Assembly: GCF_900188095.1 (NCBI RefSeq)
Contig: NZ_FZOT01000001.1
Coordinates: 496,001-560,000, forward strand
Direction: 5' to 3'
Length of the DNA stretch: 64,000 nucleotides
Source of the DNA: Noviherbaspirillum humi
GTDB taxonomy: Bacteria; Pseudomonadota; Gammaproteobacteria; Burkholderiales; Burkholderiaceae_D
In this document: one piece after another, positions 1-9,029 of the stretch
Layout of the letters: each line of letters begins with the position of its first letter
How positions within the stretch are numbered: position 1 is the first letter of the stretch
Made by a program: the position numbers and the translations under genes
The notes under the pieces: generated by a model
Databases searched by the model: none
What the model was told of the DNA's origin: nothing
What the model saw: the letters and a program-made list of their open reading frames with translations, nothing else

Positions 1-1
1 G

Positions 2-697
2 TCGTTCATCGTCTGGGCGCACCACATGTTCACCACCGGCATGCCGGTGACCGGCCAGCTGTTCTTCATGTACGCCACCATGCTGATCGCGGTGCCGACC
101 GGCGTGAAGGTGTTCAACTGGATCGCGACCATGTGGAAGGGCTCCATGACCTTCGAGACGCCGATGCTGTTCTCGGTCGGCTTCATCTTCGTGTTCACCA
201 TGGGCGGCTTTACCGGCCTGATCCTGGCGGTGACCCCGATCGACATCCAGATGCAGGACACCTACTACGTCGTGGCCCACTTCCACTACGTGCTGGTGGC
301 CGGCTCGCTGTTCGCCCTGTTCGCCGGCTTCTATTACTGGGGCCCGAAGTGGACCGGCTACATGTACAACGAGACCCGCGGCAAGATTCACTTCTGGGGT
401 TCGATCATCACCTTCAACGTCACCTTCTTCCCGATGCACTTCCTCGGCCTGGCCGGCATGCCGCGCCGCTATGCCGACTATCCAGCGCAGTTCACCGACT
501 TCAACATGGTGGCCTCGATCGGCGCCTTCGGCTTCGGCCTGATGCAGGTGTACTTCCTGCTGGCCGTGGTGCTGCCGTCCATCCGCGGCGGCGAGCAGGC
601 TGCCGCCAAGCCCTGGGATGGCGCTGAAGGCCTGGAGTGGACCGTGCCGAGCCCGGCGCCTTTCCACACCTTCGAAACGCCGCCGACGGTGAAGTAA
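2..697 (+). CDS. ctaD: Cytochrome c oxidase subunit I (aa3 type), C-terminal part
   Basis: Catalytic heme-copper subunit of the terminal oxidase, an integral inner-membrane protein that reduces O2 and pumps protons. The first 5' codons lie outside the window; 231 residues remain of a family of about 530. The fragment opens with the adjacent CuB-ligand histidines (fragment residues 7-8, WAHHMFTTG). It then carries the K-channel lysine in PTGVKVFNW (about residue 35) and the heme a3/heme a histidines in VVAHFHYV (about 93 and 95), followed by further membrane helices. It is followed on the same strand by assembly genes, so it is probably the promoter-proximal part of the cta operon, after ctaC upstream of the window. 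Identity is certain; only the 5' end is missing. Confidence 0.97.
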   Translation, partial: SFIVWAHHMFTTGMPVTGQLFFMYATMLIAVPTGVKVFNWIATMWKGSMTFETPMLFSVGFIFVFTMGGFTGLILAVTPIDIQMQDTYYVVAHFHYVLVAGSLFALFAGFYYWGPKWTGYMYNETRGKIHFWGSIITFNVTFFPMHFLGLAGMPRRYADYPAQFTDFNMVASIGAFGFGLMQVYFLLAVVLPSIRGGEQAAAKPWDGAEGLEWTVPSPAPFHTFETPPTVK

Positions 698-728
698 GAC
701 TGAGAGGGGCGGGCGCAAGCCCGCCTCC

Positions 729-842
729 ATGAACATGGCAGACCCGAAGAAACCCAGCAATACCCGCACCGCGCTGATCCTGGCATCGATCGCCATCGCG
801 TTCTTCATCGGCGTCTTCGTCAAGCGCATCTGGTTCAGCTGA
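729..842 (+). CDS. Small cytochrome oxidase assembly protein (37 aa)
   Basis: A 37-codon ORF between ctaD and ctaG, one base before the ctaG start. It has a short polar, lysine-containing N-terminus and a single hydrophobic helix (about residues 16-31) ending VKRIWFS. From memory, a tiny protein of this form sits at this place in many Burkholderiales and is annotated as a cytochrome oxidase small assembly protein; its biochemical role is unclear to me. Translation could start at the ATG used here or two codons later; no strong Shine-Dalgarno separates the two. Position, helix and tight coupling to ctaG support it as a real gene. Confidence 0.7.
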   Translation: MNMADPKKPSNTRTALILASIAIAFFIGVFVKRIWFS

Positions 843-843
843 C

Positions 844-1404
844 ATGGACGATCGCCAGCCCTCGCGCAAGCTCAACGCCCAGATGCTGGGCAAGCTGGTC
901 GTGGTGGCCATCATGATGTTCGGCTTCGGTTATGCACTGGTGCCGATGTACAAGAAGATCTGCGAGATCACCGGCATCAACATCCTGACGCCCAAGGATG
1001 CGACGGTGAAGGAAGTCGGCAATACCCAGGTCGACACGACTCGCACCATCACTGTCGAGTTCGATGCCAATGCCCATGGCCCGTGGCGCTTCCGCCCGAC
1101 GGTCAACAGCATCCAGGTGCATCCCGGCGAGATGGCGCAGGTGGTCTACGAGGTGGTGAATACCCAGCCGCGCAGCATCGACGCCCAGGCGATCCCGAGC
1201 TACGCGCCGCAGCAGGCGGCAAGCCACTTCAAGAAACTGGAGTGCTTCTGCTTCCAGCAGCAGACGCTGGGGCCGAACCAGGCCAAGCAGATGCCGGTGG
1301 TGTTCTACATCGATCCGGCGCTGCCGAAGGAAGTGAAGACAATTACCCTGTCCTACACTTTCTTTGAAATCGGCGTGCCGGCCCGGGAAGGCAAGGCGAG
1401 CTGA
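844..1404 (+). CDS. ctaG: Cytochrome c oxidase assembly protein CtaG (Cox11)
   Basis: Copper chaperone that delivers copper to the CuB site of subunit I. It has one N-terminal membrane anchor (about residues 15-33) and a periplasmic immunoglobulin-like domain. The copper-binding pair is visible as CFCF (Cys134 and Cys136), the hallmark of the Cox11 family, and 186 residues is a normal length. It starts one base after the small assembly gene and is followed three bases later by a DUF2970 gene, so it is embedded in the cta operon between ctaD and ctaE, the usual order in betaproteobacteria. Confidence 0.97.
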   Translation: MDDRQPSRKLNAQMLGKLVVVAIMMFGFGYALVPMYKKICEITGINILTPKDATVKEVGNTQVDTTRTITVEFDANAHGPWRFRPTVNSIQVHPGEMAQVVYEVVNTQPRSIDAQAIPSYAPQQAASHFKKLECFCFQQQTLGPNQAKQMPVVFYIDPALPKEVKTITLSYTFFEIGVPAREGKAS

Positions 1405-1407
1405 GCG

Positions 1408-1623
1408 ATGGACGACCCGGAAAAGGCGTCGCGGCGCAAGGCATCGTTCGGCGCCACGGTGAAGGCGGTGTTCTGGTCTTTCTTCGGCGTGCGCAAGCGA
1501 AGCGATTATGAGAAGGATGCGCAGCAGCTCAACCCGGTGCACGTCATCATCGCCGGGTTGATCGGGGCGGCCATATTTATCGTGACGCTGCTGGTGATCG
1601 TCAACAGCGTCGTGTCAAAGTAA
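1408..1623 (+). CDS. DUF2970 small membrane protein
   Basis: A 71-residue protein starting four bases after the ctaG stop. The N-terminal half is basic and carries the sequence VFWSFFGVRKRSDYEKD typical of DUF2970; one transmembrane helix follows (about residues 47-67). Genes of this family are found between ctaG and ctaE in many betaproteobacteria, and an accessory role in cytochrome oxidase assembly or stability is inferred only from that position. No catalytic motif is visible. Confidence 0.87.
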   Translation: MDDPEKASRRKASFGATVKAVFWSFFGVRKRSDYEKDAQQLNPVHVIIAGLIGAAIFIVTLLVIVNSVVSK

Positions 1624-1661
1624 TACGTCGTAACGAAGCAATAATTTCACTGTATTGGGAG

Positions 1662-2525
1662 ATGGAGATGAGTTCGCAACACGCAAAAGCGCCGTACTAC
1701 TTCGTACCGGGCCCGTCCAAGTGGCCGGTTCTCGCCGGCGCATCCCTGCTGCTGACCATGATCGGCGCATCGGGCTGGGTCAACGGCTATGGCTGGGGGC
1801 CGATCGCCAACATCATCGGCATCCTGGCGCTGCTGGTGGTGCTCTACAATTGGTTCGGCGAAGCCATCGCCGAATCCGAAGGCGGCCTGTACGGCAAGCG
1901 CGTCGACGTGTCCTACCGCTGGAGCATGAGCTGGTTCATCTTCTCGGAAGTGATGTTTTTCGCTGCCTTCTTCGGCGCACTGTTCTATGCCCGCGTCTTG
2001 ACCCTTCCGTGGCTCGGCGACCTCGATCACAAGATTCTCTGGCCCGACTTCGCGGCTCAGTGGGGCAACACCCCGGCCGGCACCATCCAGCCGTTCACCA
2101 AGATGGGCCCGTTCCCCATCCCGACCATCAACACCGCCCTGCTGCTCACTTCCGGCGTGACCCTGACGATCAGCCACCATGCGCTGCGCATGGGCCAGCG
2201 CGGGAAAACTGCGTTCTGGCTTGCCGCCACCATTTTGCTCGGCGCGGTGTTCATGGGCTTCCAGGTCTATGAGTACATGCATGCCTATTCCGAACTGAAC
2301 CTGAAGCTTACCTCCGGCATCTACGGCTCGACCTTCTTCATGCTGACCGGCTTCCACGGCTTCCATGTGACCATGGGCGCCATCATGCTGGCGGTGGTGC
2401 TGGTGCGGATCATGAAGGGCCACTTCACCCCTGACCATCACTTCGCCTTCGAAGGCGCCGCCTGGTACTGGCACTTCGTGGACGTCGTCTGGCTCGGCCT
2501 CTACGTCGTGGTCTACTGGCTCTAA
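1662..2525 (+). CDS. ctaE: Cytochrome c oxidase subunit III
   Basis: Membrane subunit III of the aa3 oxidase, which binds structural lipids and stabilises turnover of subunit I. The 287-residue protein shows the expected series of hydrophobic helices, the conserved glutamate-containing helix MSWFIFSEVMFF, and the C-terminal block WYWHFVDVVWLGLY typical of bacterial subunit III. A purine-rich Shine-Dalgarno (GGAGATGGAG) immediately precedes the ATG. It closes the first cta transcription unit: a strong intrinsic terminator begins 15 bases after the stop. Confidence 0.97.
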   Translation: MEMSSQHAKAPYYFVPGPSKWPVLAGASLLLTMIGASGWVNGYGWGPIANIIGILALLVVLYNWFGEAIAESEGGLYGKRVDVSYRWSMSWFIFSEVMFFAAFFGALFYARVLTLPWLGDLDHKILWPDFAAQWGNTPAGTIQPFTKMGPFPIPTINTALLLTSGVTLTISHHALRMGQRGKTAFWLAATILLGAVFMGFQVYEYMHAYSELNLKLTSGIYGSTFFMLTGFHGFHVTMGAIMLAVVLVRIMKGHFTPDHHFAFEGAAWYWHFVDVVWLGLYVVVYWL

Positions 2526-2539
2526 GCCCGCCTGCCACG

Positions 2540-2568
2540 AAAAAGCCGCACCTCGGTGCGGCTTTTTT
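2540..2568. terminator. Rho-independent terminator after ctaE
   Basis: A 13-base-pair perfect stem (A-rich 5' arm, GCCGCACC core) with a two-base loop TC is followed by a run of six T. The arms are A/T-flanked on both sides, so it could also stop the convergent DUF2909 gene. Read directly from the sequence. Confidence 0.93.
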
Positions 2569-2625
2569 AATTTTTTGGCAACGGGAAAAGCTTCCCGCCC
2601 GCGGGGTAAACCGGAGGGCGCCTGC

Positions 2626-2826
2626 CTAGCGAATGCCCGTCGGCTGAATGTAGCCGAAGTGATGCGCCAGCAGGATCATGCAGAACAGGGCAATCGAAAA
2701 CCCGACCCGCAGCGCCAGCGCGGTCACGGTGCGGTTGCTGCGGCCCTTGTCCCGCATCAGGAACACCAATGCCGAACCAAGGCTGCCGAGAATGAGGATG
2801 AAAGCGATGGCGACGAGGATTTTCAT
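2626..2826 (-). CDS. DUF2909 twin-transmembrane protein
   Basis: A 66-residue protein with two hydrophobic helices (about residues 2-21 and 41-60) separated by the basic loop RDKGRSNRTV, the layout of DUF2909 proteins. The start MKILVAIAF was chosen because upstream in-frame codons lack the hydrophobic N-terminus and would run into the divergent SURF1 gene. Its usual place in Burkholderiales is between ctaE and SURF1, on the opposite strand. A link to oxidase biogenesis is only positional. Confidence 0.85.
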   Translation of the reverse strand: MKILVAIAFILILGSLGSALVFLMRDKGRSNRTVTALALRVGFSIALFCMILLAHHFGYIQPTGIR

Positions 2827-2890
2827 GGCGGTCAAGGCACCGATCCGGACTTCGCGAATCGAAAATGCATGAATAAAGACTGACATTGTA

Positions 2891-3628
2891 ATGCCAATAA
2901 GATTCCGCCCCAGCCTGATCCCCGCGCTGGCCACCGTGGTCGTGGTCGCCATCGGCATCGCCCTCGGTCAATGGCAAATGCGGCGCGCCGCCGAGAAGGA
3001 GGCGATCGAAGGCCGCATCGCCGCGCGCGCTTCCGCACCCGCTGTTCCACTCGACAGCCTGCCGCCGGATCCGGCGCAAGCTGAATTCCGCCGGGTCGAG
3101 GTCAAGGGAAGGTTCGAGCGTGCCTGGCCGATCTATCTGGACAATCGCCCCTATCGCGGCGTGCCCGGGTTTTACGTGCTCATGCCATTGAAGATCGCGG
3201 GAAGCGACTTACATATACTGGTGGCGCGCGGATGGATGCGGCGCGACGTCGCCGACCGCAGCCGCATTGCGCCTTATCCGACACCGGAAGGCATGGTCGA
3301 CCTGCAGGGGACGATACGGCTTTCCGCCGGCCACGTGCTGGAACTGGGCAAGGCACAGGTACCGCAAGCCGGCGCCATCGTGCAGAATGTCGATCCGGCA
3401 GCGCTGGCCAGCGCTGCCGGCATGCGCATGCTGCCCTATGTGCTGGAGCAGACCAGCGACACCGGCGACGGCCTGGCGCGCGACTGGCCCCGGCCCTCCG
3501 CCGGCGTGGACAAGCACCTAGGCTACGCCTTCCAGTGGTATGCGCTGGCGGCGACGGCTTTCCTGTTTTTCGTGATTACCGGATTGAGACGTGGAAGAAA
3601 ACAAGCAGAACGGCAAGGCCAAGGCTAA
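2891..3628 (+). CDS. SURF1 family cytochrome oxidase assembly protein
   Basis: Inner-membrane protein that helps insert heme A into subunit I. The 245-residue chain has the SURF1 topology: an N-terminal helix (about residues 7-27, ending GQWQMRRA), a soluble periplasmic domain containing the family's GRWMRRD-like stretch (ARGWMRRDVADRS) and a C-terminal helix (about 214-232). Its 3' end overlaps the next gene by 38 bases, which implies translational coupling. It begins the second cta cluster, for heme A synthesis and delivery, after the ctaE terminator. Confidence 0.93.
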   Translation: MPIRFRPSLIPALATVVVVAIGIALGQWQMRRAAEKEAIEGRIAARASAPAVPLDSLPPDPAQAEFRRVEVKGRFERAWPIYLDNRPYRGVPGFYVLMPLKIAGSDLHILVARGWMRRDVADRSRIAPYPTPEGMVDLQGTIRLSAGHVLELGKAQVPQAGAIVQNVDPAALASAAGMRMLPYVLEQTSDTGDGLARDWPRPSAGVDKHLGYAFQWYALAATAFLFFVITGLRRGRKQAERQGQG

Positions 3629-4193
3629 CGGCCGCTGGAAGATGTTGGCCATCCTGGCGGTATGCGCGGCGCCGCTGATCGCCTCTTACCTGACTTACTA
3701 CGTCATCAAGCCGCAGGGGCGGACCAACTATGGCGAGCTCATCGATCCGCGCCAGCATCCGCAGCCGACCATGAAGGCGAAGACCCTGGACGGCAGTCCC
3801 GTCGACCTGGCCGCCTACAAAGGCAAGTGGCAAATGCTGCAAGCCGGCCCGGCCCAGTGCGACGACGCCTGCCGCAAGCATCTGCACGACATGCGCCAGC
3901 TGCGGCTGGCGCAGGGCAAGGACATGGACCGCATCGAGCGCGTCTGGCTGATCACCGACGAGCAGCCGGTGGAAACCATCCTGATCCGCGAATACGACGG
4001 CACCCACATGCTGCGCGCGCCGGCGGAACAGATCAAGGCCTGGCTGCCGGCCGATGCCGGCACCACCTATGCCGACCACGTCTACCTGATCGACCCGCTC
4101 GGCAACCTGATGATGCGCTTTCCGAAAGATGCCGACCCGAACAGGATGAAGAAAGACATTGCCAAGCTGCTCAAGGCTTCGCGCATAGGATGA
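3591..4193 (+). CDS. SCO/thioredoxin-fold membrane protein
   Basis: A 200-residue protein with one N-terminal helix (about residues 18-38) and a thioredoxin-like domain. It has a CxxxC pair (Cys90 and Cys94, CDDAC) and a later histidine (His163 in YADHVYLIDPLG), the same spacing logic as copper chaperones of the SCO1/SenC family. The prolines that normally surround the SCO cysteines are absent, so this is a divergent branch. Related proteins are often mislabelled as cytochrome oxidase subunit I-like. It starts with GTG inside the end of the SURF1 gene and lies directly before ctaA. A thiol-redox or copper role in oxidase assembly is inferred. Confidence 0.8.
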   Translation: MEENKQNGKAKANGRWKMLAILAVCAAPLIASYLTYYVIKPQGRTNYGELIDPRQHPQPTMKAKTLDGSPVDLAAYKGKWQMLQAGPAQCDDACRKHLHDMRQLRLAQGKDMDRIERVWLITDEQPVETILIREYDGTHMLRAPAEQIKAWLPADAGTTYADHVYLIDPLGNLMMRFPKDADPNRMKKDIAKLLKASRIG

Positions 4194-4200
4194 CCACGCC

Positions 4201-5349
4201 ATGCTGATCCAGCTCGCCATCATGGGATTGCTCGCCGCCTGCCTGCCGCTGTCGGTGGTGTGGGTATCGAACGATGCCAACAAGTACCGCAAGCTAGCCT
4301 GGGTGACGGTATTTCTCACCTTCGACCTCGTCATGTTCGGCGCCTTCACCCGCCTGACTGACTCCGGCCTCGGCTGTCCGGACTGGCCGGGCTGCTACGG
4401 CCATGCCAATCCGCTGCAGGCGCATGAACATATCAGTGCTGCCGAGGCCGCCATGCCGACCGGCCCGGTGACAGTGGCGAAAGCCTGGATCGAGATGATC
4501 CACCGGTATTTCGCGATGGCGGTCGGCGTGCTGATCATTGCCATGGTCGTCATCGCCTGGCGCAACTGGCGCCGCAATCGACGCACACCAACCGCGGAAG
4601 GGTCGGGCGGTCTCGCCATGCCGCTGCTGCTGTTCTTCTTCGTCTGTCTGCAGGGGGCGTTCGGCGCCTGGACGGTGACGCTGAAACTGCAGCCGGTGAT
4701 CGTCACCCTGCACCTGCTGCTGGGCCTGACCCTGCTCGGGCTGCTGGCCTGGCATGCGGCGCGGCTGAGCCGGCATGCGCCGGTCGGGCAGGCGGCAGCG
4801 GGTCTGAAACTGGCGGCAGGCGCAGGCCTGCTGCTGCTGGCGCTGCAGATCGCGCTCGGCGGCTGGGTCAGCACCAATTACGCCGCCCTGGCCTGCGCCG
4901 ATTTCCCGCTGTGCCAGGGTACCGTGGTGCCGCCCATGGATTACCAGCACGGCTTCACGCTGTGGCGCGAACTCGGCAAGACCGGCGCCGGCGACTATCT
5001 GCCGTTCGCCGCGCTCACCGCGATCCACTGGACCCACCGCAATTTCGCCTTCGTCGTGTTCGCCGTCGTCGGCTGGCTGGCGTGGCGCGCCGGCCGGGTG
5101 CCGGGGCTGGAGCGGACGGCGCGCTGGCTCGGACTGGCGCTGGCGCTGCAGCTGATCACCGGCCTGTCCACGATATTTTTGAACTGGCCGTTGGCGATCG
5201 CTGTCGCTCACAACGGCGGAGCGGCGCTGCTTTTGCTTCTCCTGACCATGTTAAACTTCAAGATTAGACTCGCGGGACGCCCGGTTTCCACCCTGTCATG
5301 CCATGCGCAAGCGGCCGCCCGCAGCATCCATCTGCCTGAATCGAATTGA
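4201..5349 (+). CDS. ctaA: Heme A synthase (COX15/CtaA)
   Basis: Inner-membrane enzyme that oxidises the C8 methyl of heme O to give heme A. The 382-residue polytopic protein carries the conserved [10 protein letters not shown] block (residues 56-65), a second cysteine pair in [10 protein letters not shown], and histidines in [24 protein letters not shown] and AVAHNGG that match the four heme-binding histidine positions of the family. The cysteine pairs are of the CtaA type. It lies seven bases after the SCO-like gene, and its stop codon overlaps the ctaB start. Confidence 0.95.
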   Translation: MLIQLAIMGLLAACLPLSVVWVSNDANKYRKLAWVTVFLTFDLVMFGAFTRLTDSGLGCPDWPGCYGHANPLQAHEHISAAEAAMPTGPVTVAKAWIEMIHRYFAMAVGVLIIAMVVIAWRNWRRNRRTPTAEGSGGLAMPLLLFFFVCLQGAFGAWTVTLKLQPVIVTLHLLLGLTLLGLLAWHAARLSRHAPVGQAAAGLKLAAGAGLLLLALQIALGGWVSTNYAALACADFPLCQGTVVPPMDYQHGFTLWRELGKTGAGDYLPFAALTAIHWTHRNFAFVVFAVVGWLAWRAGRVPGLERTARWLGLALALQLITGLSTIFLNWPLAIAVAHNGGAALLLLLLTMLNFKIRLAGRPVSTLSCHAQAAARSIHLPESN

Positions 5350-6230
5350 ATACGCTCACCATTCCCCCTAGCCGAATCGCCCAGTACTGGGCGCTGACCA
5401 AGCCGCGGGTGACGCAGCTTGCGGTTTTCTGCGCCGTGATCGGCATGTTCCTCGCCACGCCTGATTTGCCGAACTGGAAAATCCTGGTGGCGGCCACCGT
5501 GGGCATCTGGCTGCTGGCCGGCGCTGCCTTTGCCGTCAATTGCCTGGTAGAGCGGGAGATTGATTCGCGCATGGCGCGCACCGCCCGCCGCCCGATGGCG
5601 CGCGGCGAGCTGACCGTGCCGCAGACGCTTGCTTTCTCCGGCGTCATCGGCGGCATGGGCATGTGGGTACTCTACAACTTCGTCAACCCGCTCACCATGT
5701 GGCTGACCTTCGCCACCTTCGTCGGCTATGCGGTGATCTACACCATGATCCTGAAACCGGCCACGCCGCAGAACATCGTCATCGGCGGACTGTCCGGCGC
5801 CATGCCGCCGGCACTGGGATGGGCTGCGGTGGCGAACGACGTGCCGATGCAGGCCTGGATCCTGGTGCTGATCATCTTCGTATGGACCCCGCCGCACTTC
5901 TGGGCGCTGGCCCTGTATCGCCGCGACGACTACGCCAAGTCCGGCCTGCCCATGCTGCCGGTGACCCATGGCCTGAAGTTCACCCAGTTCCAGATCCTGC
6001 TCTACACGATCGCTCTCGTCGCCACCACGGTGCTGCCGTTCGCGGTGCGCATGAGCGGCCTGATTTACCTCGCCAGCGCGCTGACGCTCGGCGCCGTCTT
6101 CCTGTGGCACGCATGGCGCCTCTACCGGCATTACAGCGACCTGGTGGCGCGCAAGACCTTTGCCTATTCGATCATCTACCTGTCGCTGCTGTTCGTGGCA
6201 TTGCTGGTTGATCACTACCTGTATTTCTGA
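5346..6230 (+). CDS. ctaB: Protoheme IX farnesyltransferase (heme O synthase)
   Basis: Transfers a farnesyl group to protoheme to make heme O, the substrate of CtaA. It is a polytopic UbiA-superfamily prenyltransferase of 294 residues. The signature block around residues 65-83 (NCLVEREID...[10 protein letters not shown]) binds the prenyl diphosphate with Mg2+. The reading frame begins at a TTG that overlaps the TGA of ctaA (four bases shared), so translation is probably coupled; no ATG fits the conserved N-terminus. The gene continues directly into the SCO lipoprotein gene. Confidence 0.96.
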   Translation: MNTLTIPPSRIAQYWALTKPRVTQLAVFCAVIGMFLATPDLPNWKILVAATVGIWLLAGAAFAVNCLVEREIDSRMARTARRPMARGELTVPQTLAFSGVIGGMGMWVLYNFVNPLTMWLTFATFVGYAVIYTMILKPATPQNIVIGGLSGAMPPALGWAAVANDVPMQAWILVLIIFVWTPPHFWALALYRRDDYAKSGLPMLPVTHGLKFTQFQILLYTIALVATTVLPFAVRMSGLIYLASALTLGAVFLWHAWRLYRHYSDLVARKTFAYSIIYLSLLFVALLVDHYLYF

Positions 6231-6232
6231 CC

Positions 6233-6868
6233 ATGGCGCGCGCCTCCTCCGTTCTGCTCGCCGGATTGCTCGGCTTGTCCGCCGTCCTGCTGGGCGCTTG
6301 CGACCGTCAGTCCGACAGCGGCGGGATGATCCTGTCGCCGGTGAATTCCAGCTTCAAGAACACCGATGTGACCGGGCTCGGTTATGCCCGCGATTTCCAG
6401 CTGACCGACCACACCGGCAAGACTCGAGCGCTGGCTGACTTCAAAGGCAAGGCGGTGGTGGTGTTCTTCGGCTACACCCATTGCCCCGACGTTTGCCCGA
6501 CCACGATGGCGGAGATGGCCGCGACCATGAAGCAACTCGGCCAGGATGCCGACCGGGTGCAGGTGCTGTTCGTCACCGTCGACCCGGAACGCGACACGCC
6601 GGAACTGCTGGCCAAATACGTACCTGCCTTCGATCCACGCTTTCTCGGCCTGACCGGCAGCCCGGAAGCAGTGGACAAGGTGGCCAAGGAGTTCAAGGTG
6701 TTCTACCAGAAAGTGCCCGGCAAGACGCCCGGCAGCTACACCATCGACCATACCGCCGGCAGCTATGTCTTCGATCCCCAGGGCCGCATCCGCCTCTTCG
6801 TGCGGCATGGGCAGGGCCCCGATGCCTTGGCGCATGACTTGAAGCAGCTGCTGGGCGGTTCTGCCTGA
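6233..6868 (+). CDS. SCO1/SenC family copper chaperone, lipoprotein
   Basis: Thioredoxin-fold protein that loads or reduces the CuA centre of cytochrome oxidase subunit II. Visible features are a lipoprotein signal with lipobox LGAC (Cys23), the copper-binding motif CPDVC (Cys84, Cys88), and the conserved histidine in YTIDHTAGSYVF (His173). The length of 211 residues is usual. It is the last gene of the heme A/copper cluster, two bases after ctaB, and a strong terminator follows. Together with the divergent SCO-like protein upstream, the cluster has two such proteins. Confidence 0.94.
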   Translation: MARASSVLLAGLLGLSAVLLGACDRQSDSGGMILSPVNSSFKNTDVTGLGYARDFQLTDHTGKTRALADFKGKAVVVFFGYTHCPDVCPTTMAEMAATMKQLGQDADRVQVLFVTVDPERDTPELLAKYVPAFDPRFLGLTGSPEAVDKVAKEFKVFYQKVPGKTPGSYTIDHTAGSYVFDPQGRIRLFVRHGQGPDALAHDLKQLLGGSA

Positions 6869-6906
6869 CGCTGAGATTCCGGGCGTAGAACGCCGCGCAG
6901 GAAAAG

Positions 6907-6935
6907 AAAAAGCCGCTCCGGGGAGCGGCTTTTTT
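6907..6935. terminator. Bidirectional terminator between SCO gene and rpoH
   Basis: Stem GCCGCTCC/GGAGCGGC with loop GG, extended by A5 on the left and T6 on the right. Both converging genes can use it. Confidence 0.92.
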
Positions 6936-6972
6936 ACGGCCTTGCGGCCAAGCTGTGCATTGATGCCCGATC

Positions 6973-7872
<900 letters not shown>

Positions 7873-7932
7873 TGGTTCTCCTTGCTTCCCTGAGTGACCG
7901 GCATCATTGCCGATCACGATTTGAATCCTATA

Positions 7933-7959
7933 TTAGCACTCGAGAAACGAGAGTGCTAA
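7933..7959. promoter_or_regulatory. CIRCE operator (HrcA binding site) upstream of rpoH
   Basis: TTAGCACTC-N9-GAGTGCTAA is a perfect 9+9 inverted repeat with the canonical nine-base spacer, identical to the CIRCE consensus bound by the HrcA repressor. On the minus strand its arms overlap a plausible sigma-70 promoter (TTAGCA, 18-base spacer, TAATAT), so HrcA binding would directly block rpoH transcription. No hrcA or groESL lies in the window. Confidence 0.93.
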
Positions 7960-7964
7960 TTAGG
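7935..7964 (-). promoter_or_regulatory. Candidate rpoH promoter overlapping CIRCE
   Basis: Read on the minus strand, TTAGCA (four of six matches to TTGACA) and TAATAT (four of six to TATAAT) are 18 bases apart and coincide with the two arms of the CIRCE element. Moderate matches only; the position agrees with repression by HrcA. Confidence 0.5.
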
Positions 7965-8045
7965 CTTTTGGAACACGAGCATAGGGAAAAAGCTATTGCA
8001 CCCACAACTGTAATTGCAAGTACAACAATAGAAAACTATAGACGA

Positions 8046-8071
8046 GAAGACTTGACTCGAAGCAAGTCTTC
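8046..8071. repeat. 9+9 inverted repeat between ftsX and rpoH
   Basis: GAAGACTTG and CAAGTCTTC are separated by eight bases. It lies about 40 bases after the ftsX stop on the minus strand and could end the ftsYEX transcript, but no T-run follows the stem, so termination or RNA-stability function is uncertain. Confidence 0.5.
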
Positions 8072-8111
8072 CCGATTTTCCACTTTGGACCTATGTCGCC
8101 ATTGACATGCA

Positions 8112-9029
8112 TTAACGCAAGTGCTGCCGGATGGAGAGCATGGCGCCCAGCAAGCCGAGCGCTGCGCTGCCGGCAAGCAGCAGAGCGATCAAGTCGGCGC
8201 CGAGGGATGAAAGAGCGAACTGGGAGGAATACAGACGGGCCAACTCGGCGACCGCCGCGTTGAGCGGCAACAGCATCCCGGCCACGATCGCCAGAGAAAT
8301 GACGCCGGCCACCAAGCCCAGCAGTGCGCCGCAGTAGAAGAACGGGCGGCGCACGAAGGCATCCGTGGCGCCGAACAGCCGGCACACCTCGATTTCCTCG
8401 CGTTGGGTCAGGATCTGCAGCCGGACGGTATTGAAAATCACCGCCACCACGACCACGCCCAGCGTGGCGCCGACGAACAGCAAGCCGATTTTCAGCATTG
8501 CCATCAGCGCCGCCAGCCGTTTCACCCAGGCGGAATCGACCTGAACGTATTCGACACCGGGCAGCGCCTTGAGTTGCGCCGCGATGGACTCAATTTTCGC
8601 CGCCTGGCCGGCATCCTGGCGCGCCGATACCTTGAGGACATAGGCATCCGGCAGCGGGTTTTCGCCCAGCACCGTCAAGGCCTCCGACAGCCCCGATTTG
8701 TTCTTCAGGTTGCCCAGCGCCTGCTCGCGCGGGATGAATTCCAGCTTGCCGCCGGCCTGCGCCTGCTGCAACACGCGCCGGATTTGCGGCGCCAGGGCAG
8801 CGGCCCGTTCGCGCGGCGTATCCACCGACAGGAACAGACTGATCTCCGGCTCCACCGCGATCTGCTCCGACACCGGGCGCACGCTCTCCAGCACCGTCAG
8901 GCCGGCGAAGGGCAAGGACAGGGCGATGGCGATCACCAGCACGTTGAGCAGGAAGCTGCCGGGCATGCGGCGGATCTGGCGAAACGCATCGCCCAGGGCG
9001 GCGGCCTGCTGCCGCATCCAGATGCTCAT
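8112..9029 (-). CDS. ftsX: Cell division protein FtsX
   Basis: Membrane partner of the FtsEX complex, which in studied bacteria couples septal assembly to activation of cell-wall amidases. The 305-residue protein has a cytoplasmic N-terminus, a first helix (about residues 28-48), a periplasmic domain and three C-terminal helices. The fold matches the FtsX/MacB permease family, with the cytoplasmic coupling segment TQREEIEVCRLFGATDAFVRRPF. Its start overlaps the ftsE stop by four bases (ATGA), giving coupled expression. The order ftsY-ftsE-ftsX is classical. Confidence 0.95.
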   Translation of the reverse strand: MSIWMRQQAAALGDAFRQIRRMPGSFLLNVLVIAIALSLPFAGLTVLESVRPVSEQIAVEPEISLFLSVDTPRERAAALAPQIRRVLQQAQAGGKLEFIPREQALGNLKNKSGLSEALTVLGENPLPDAYVLKVSARQDAGQAAKIESIAAQLKALPGVEYVQVDSAWVKRLAALMAMLKIGLLFVGATLGVVVVAVIFNTVRLQILTQREEIEVCRLFGATDAFVRRPFFYCGALLGLVAGVISLAIVAGMLLPLNAAVAELARLYSSQFALSSLGADLIALLLAGSAALGLLGAMLSIRQHLR

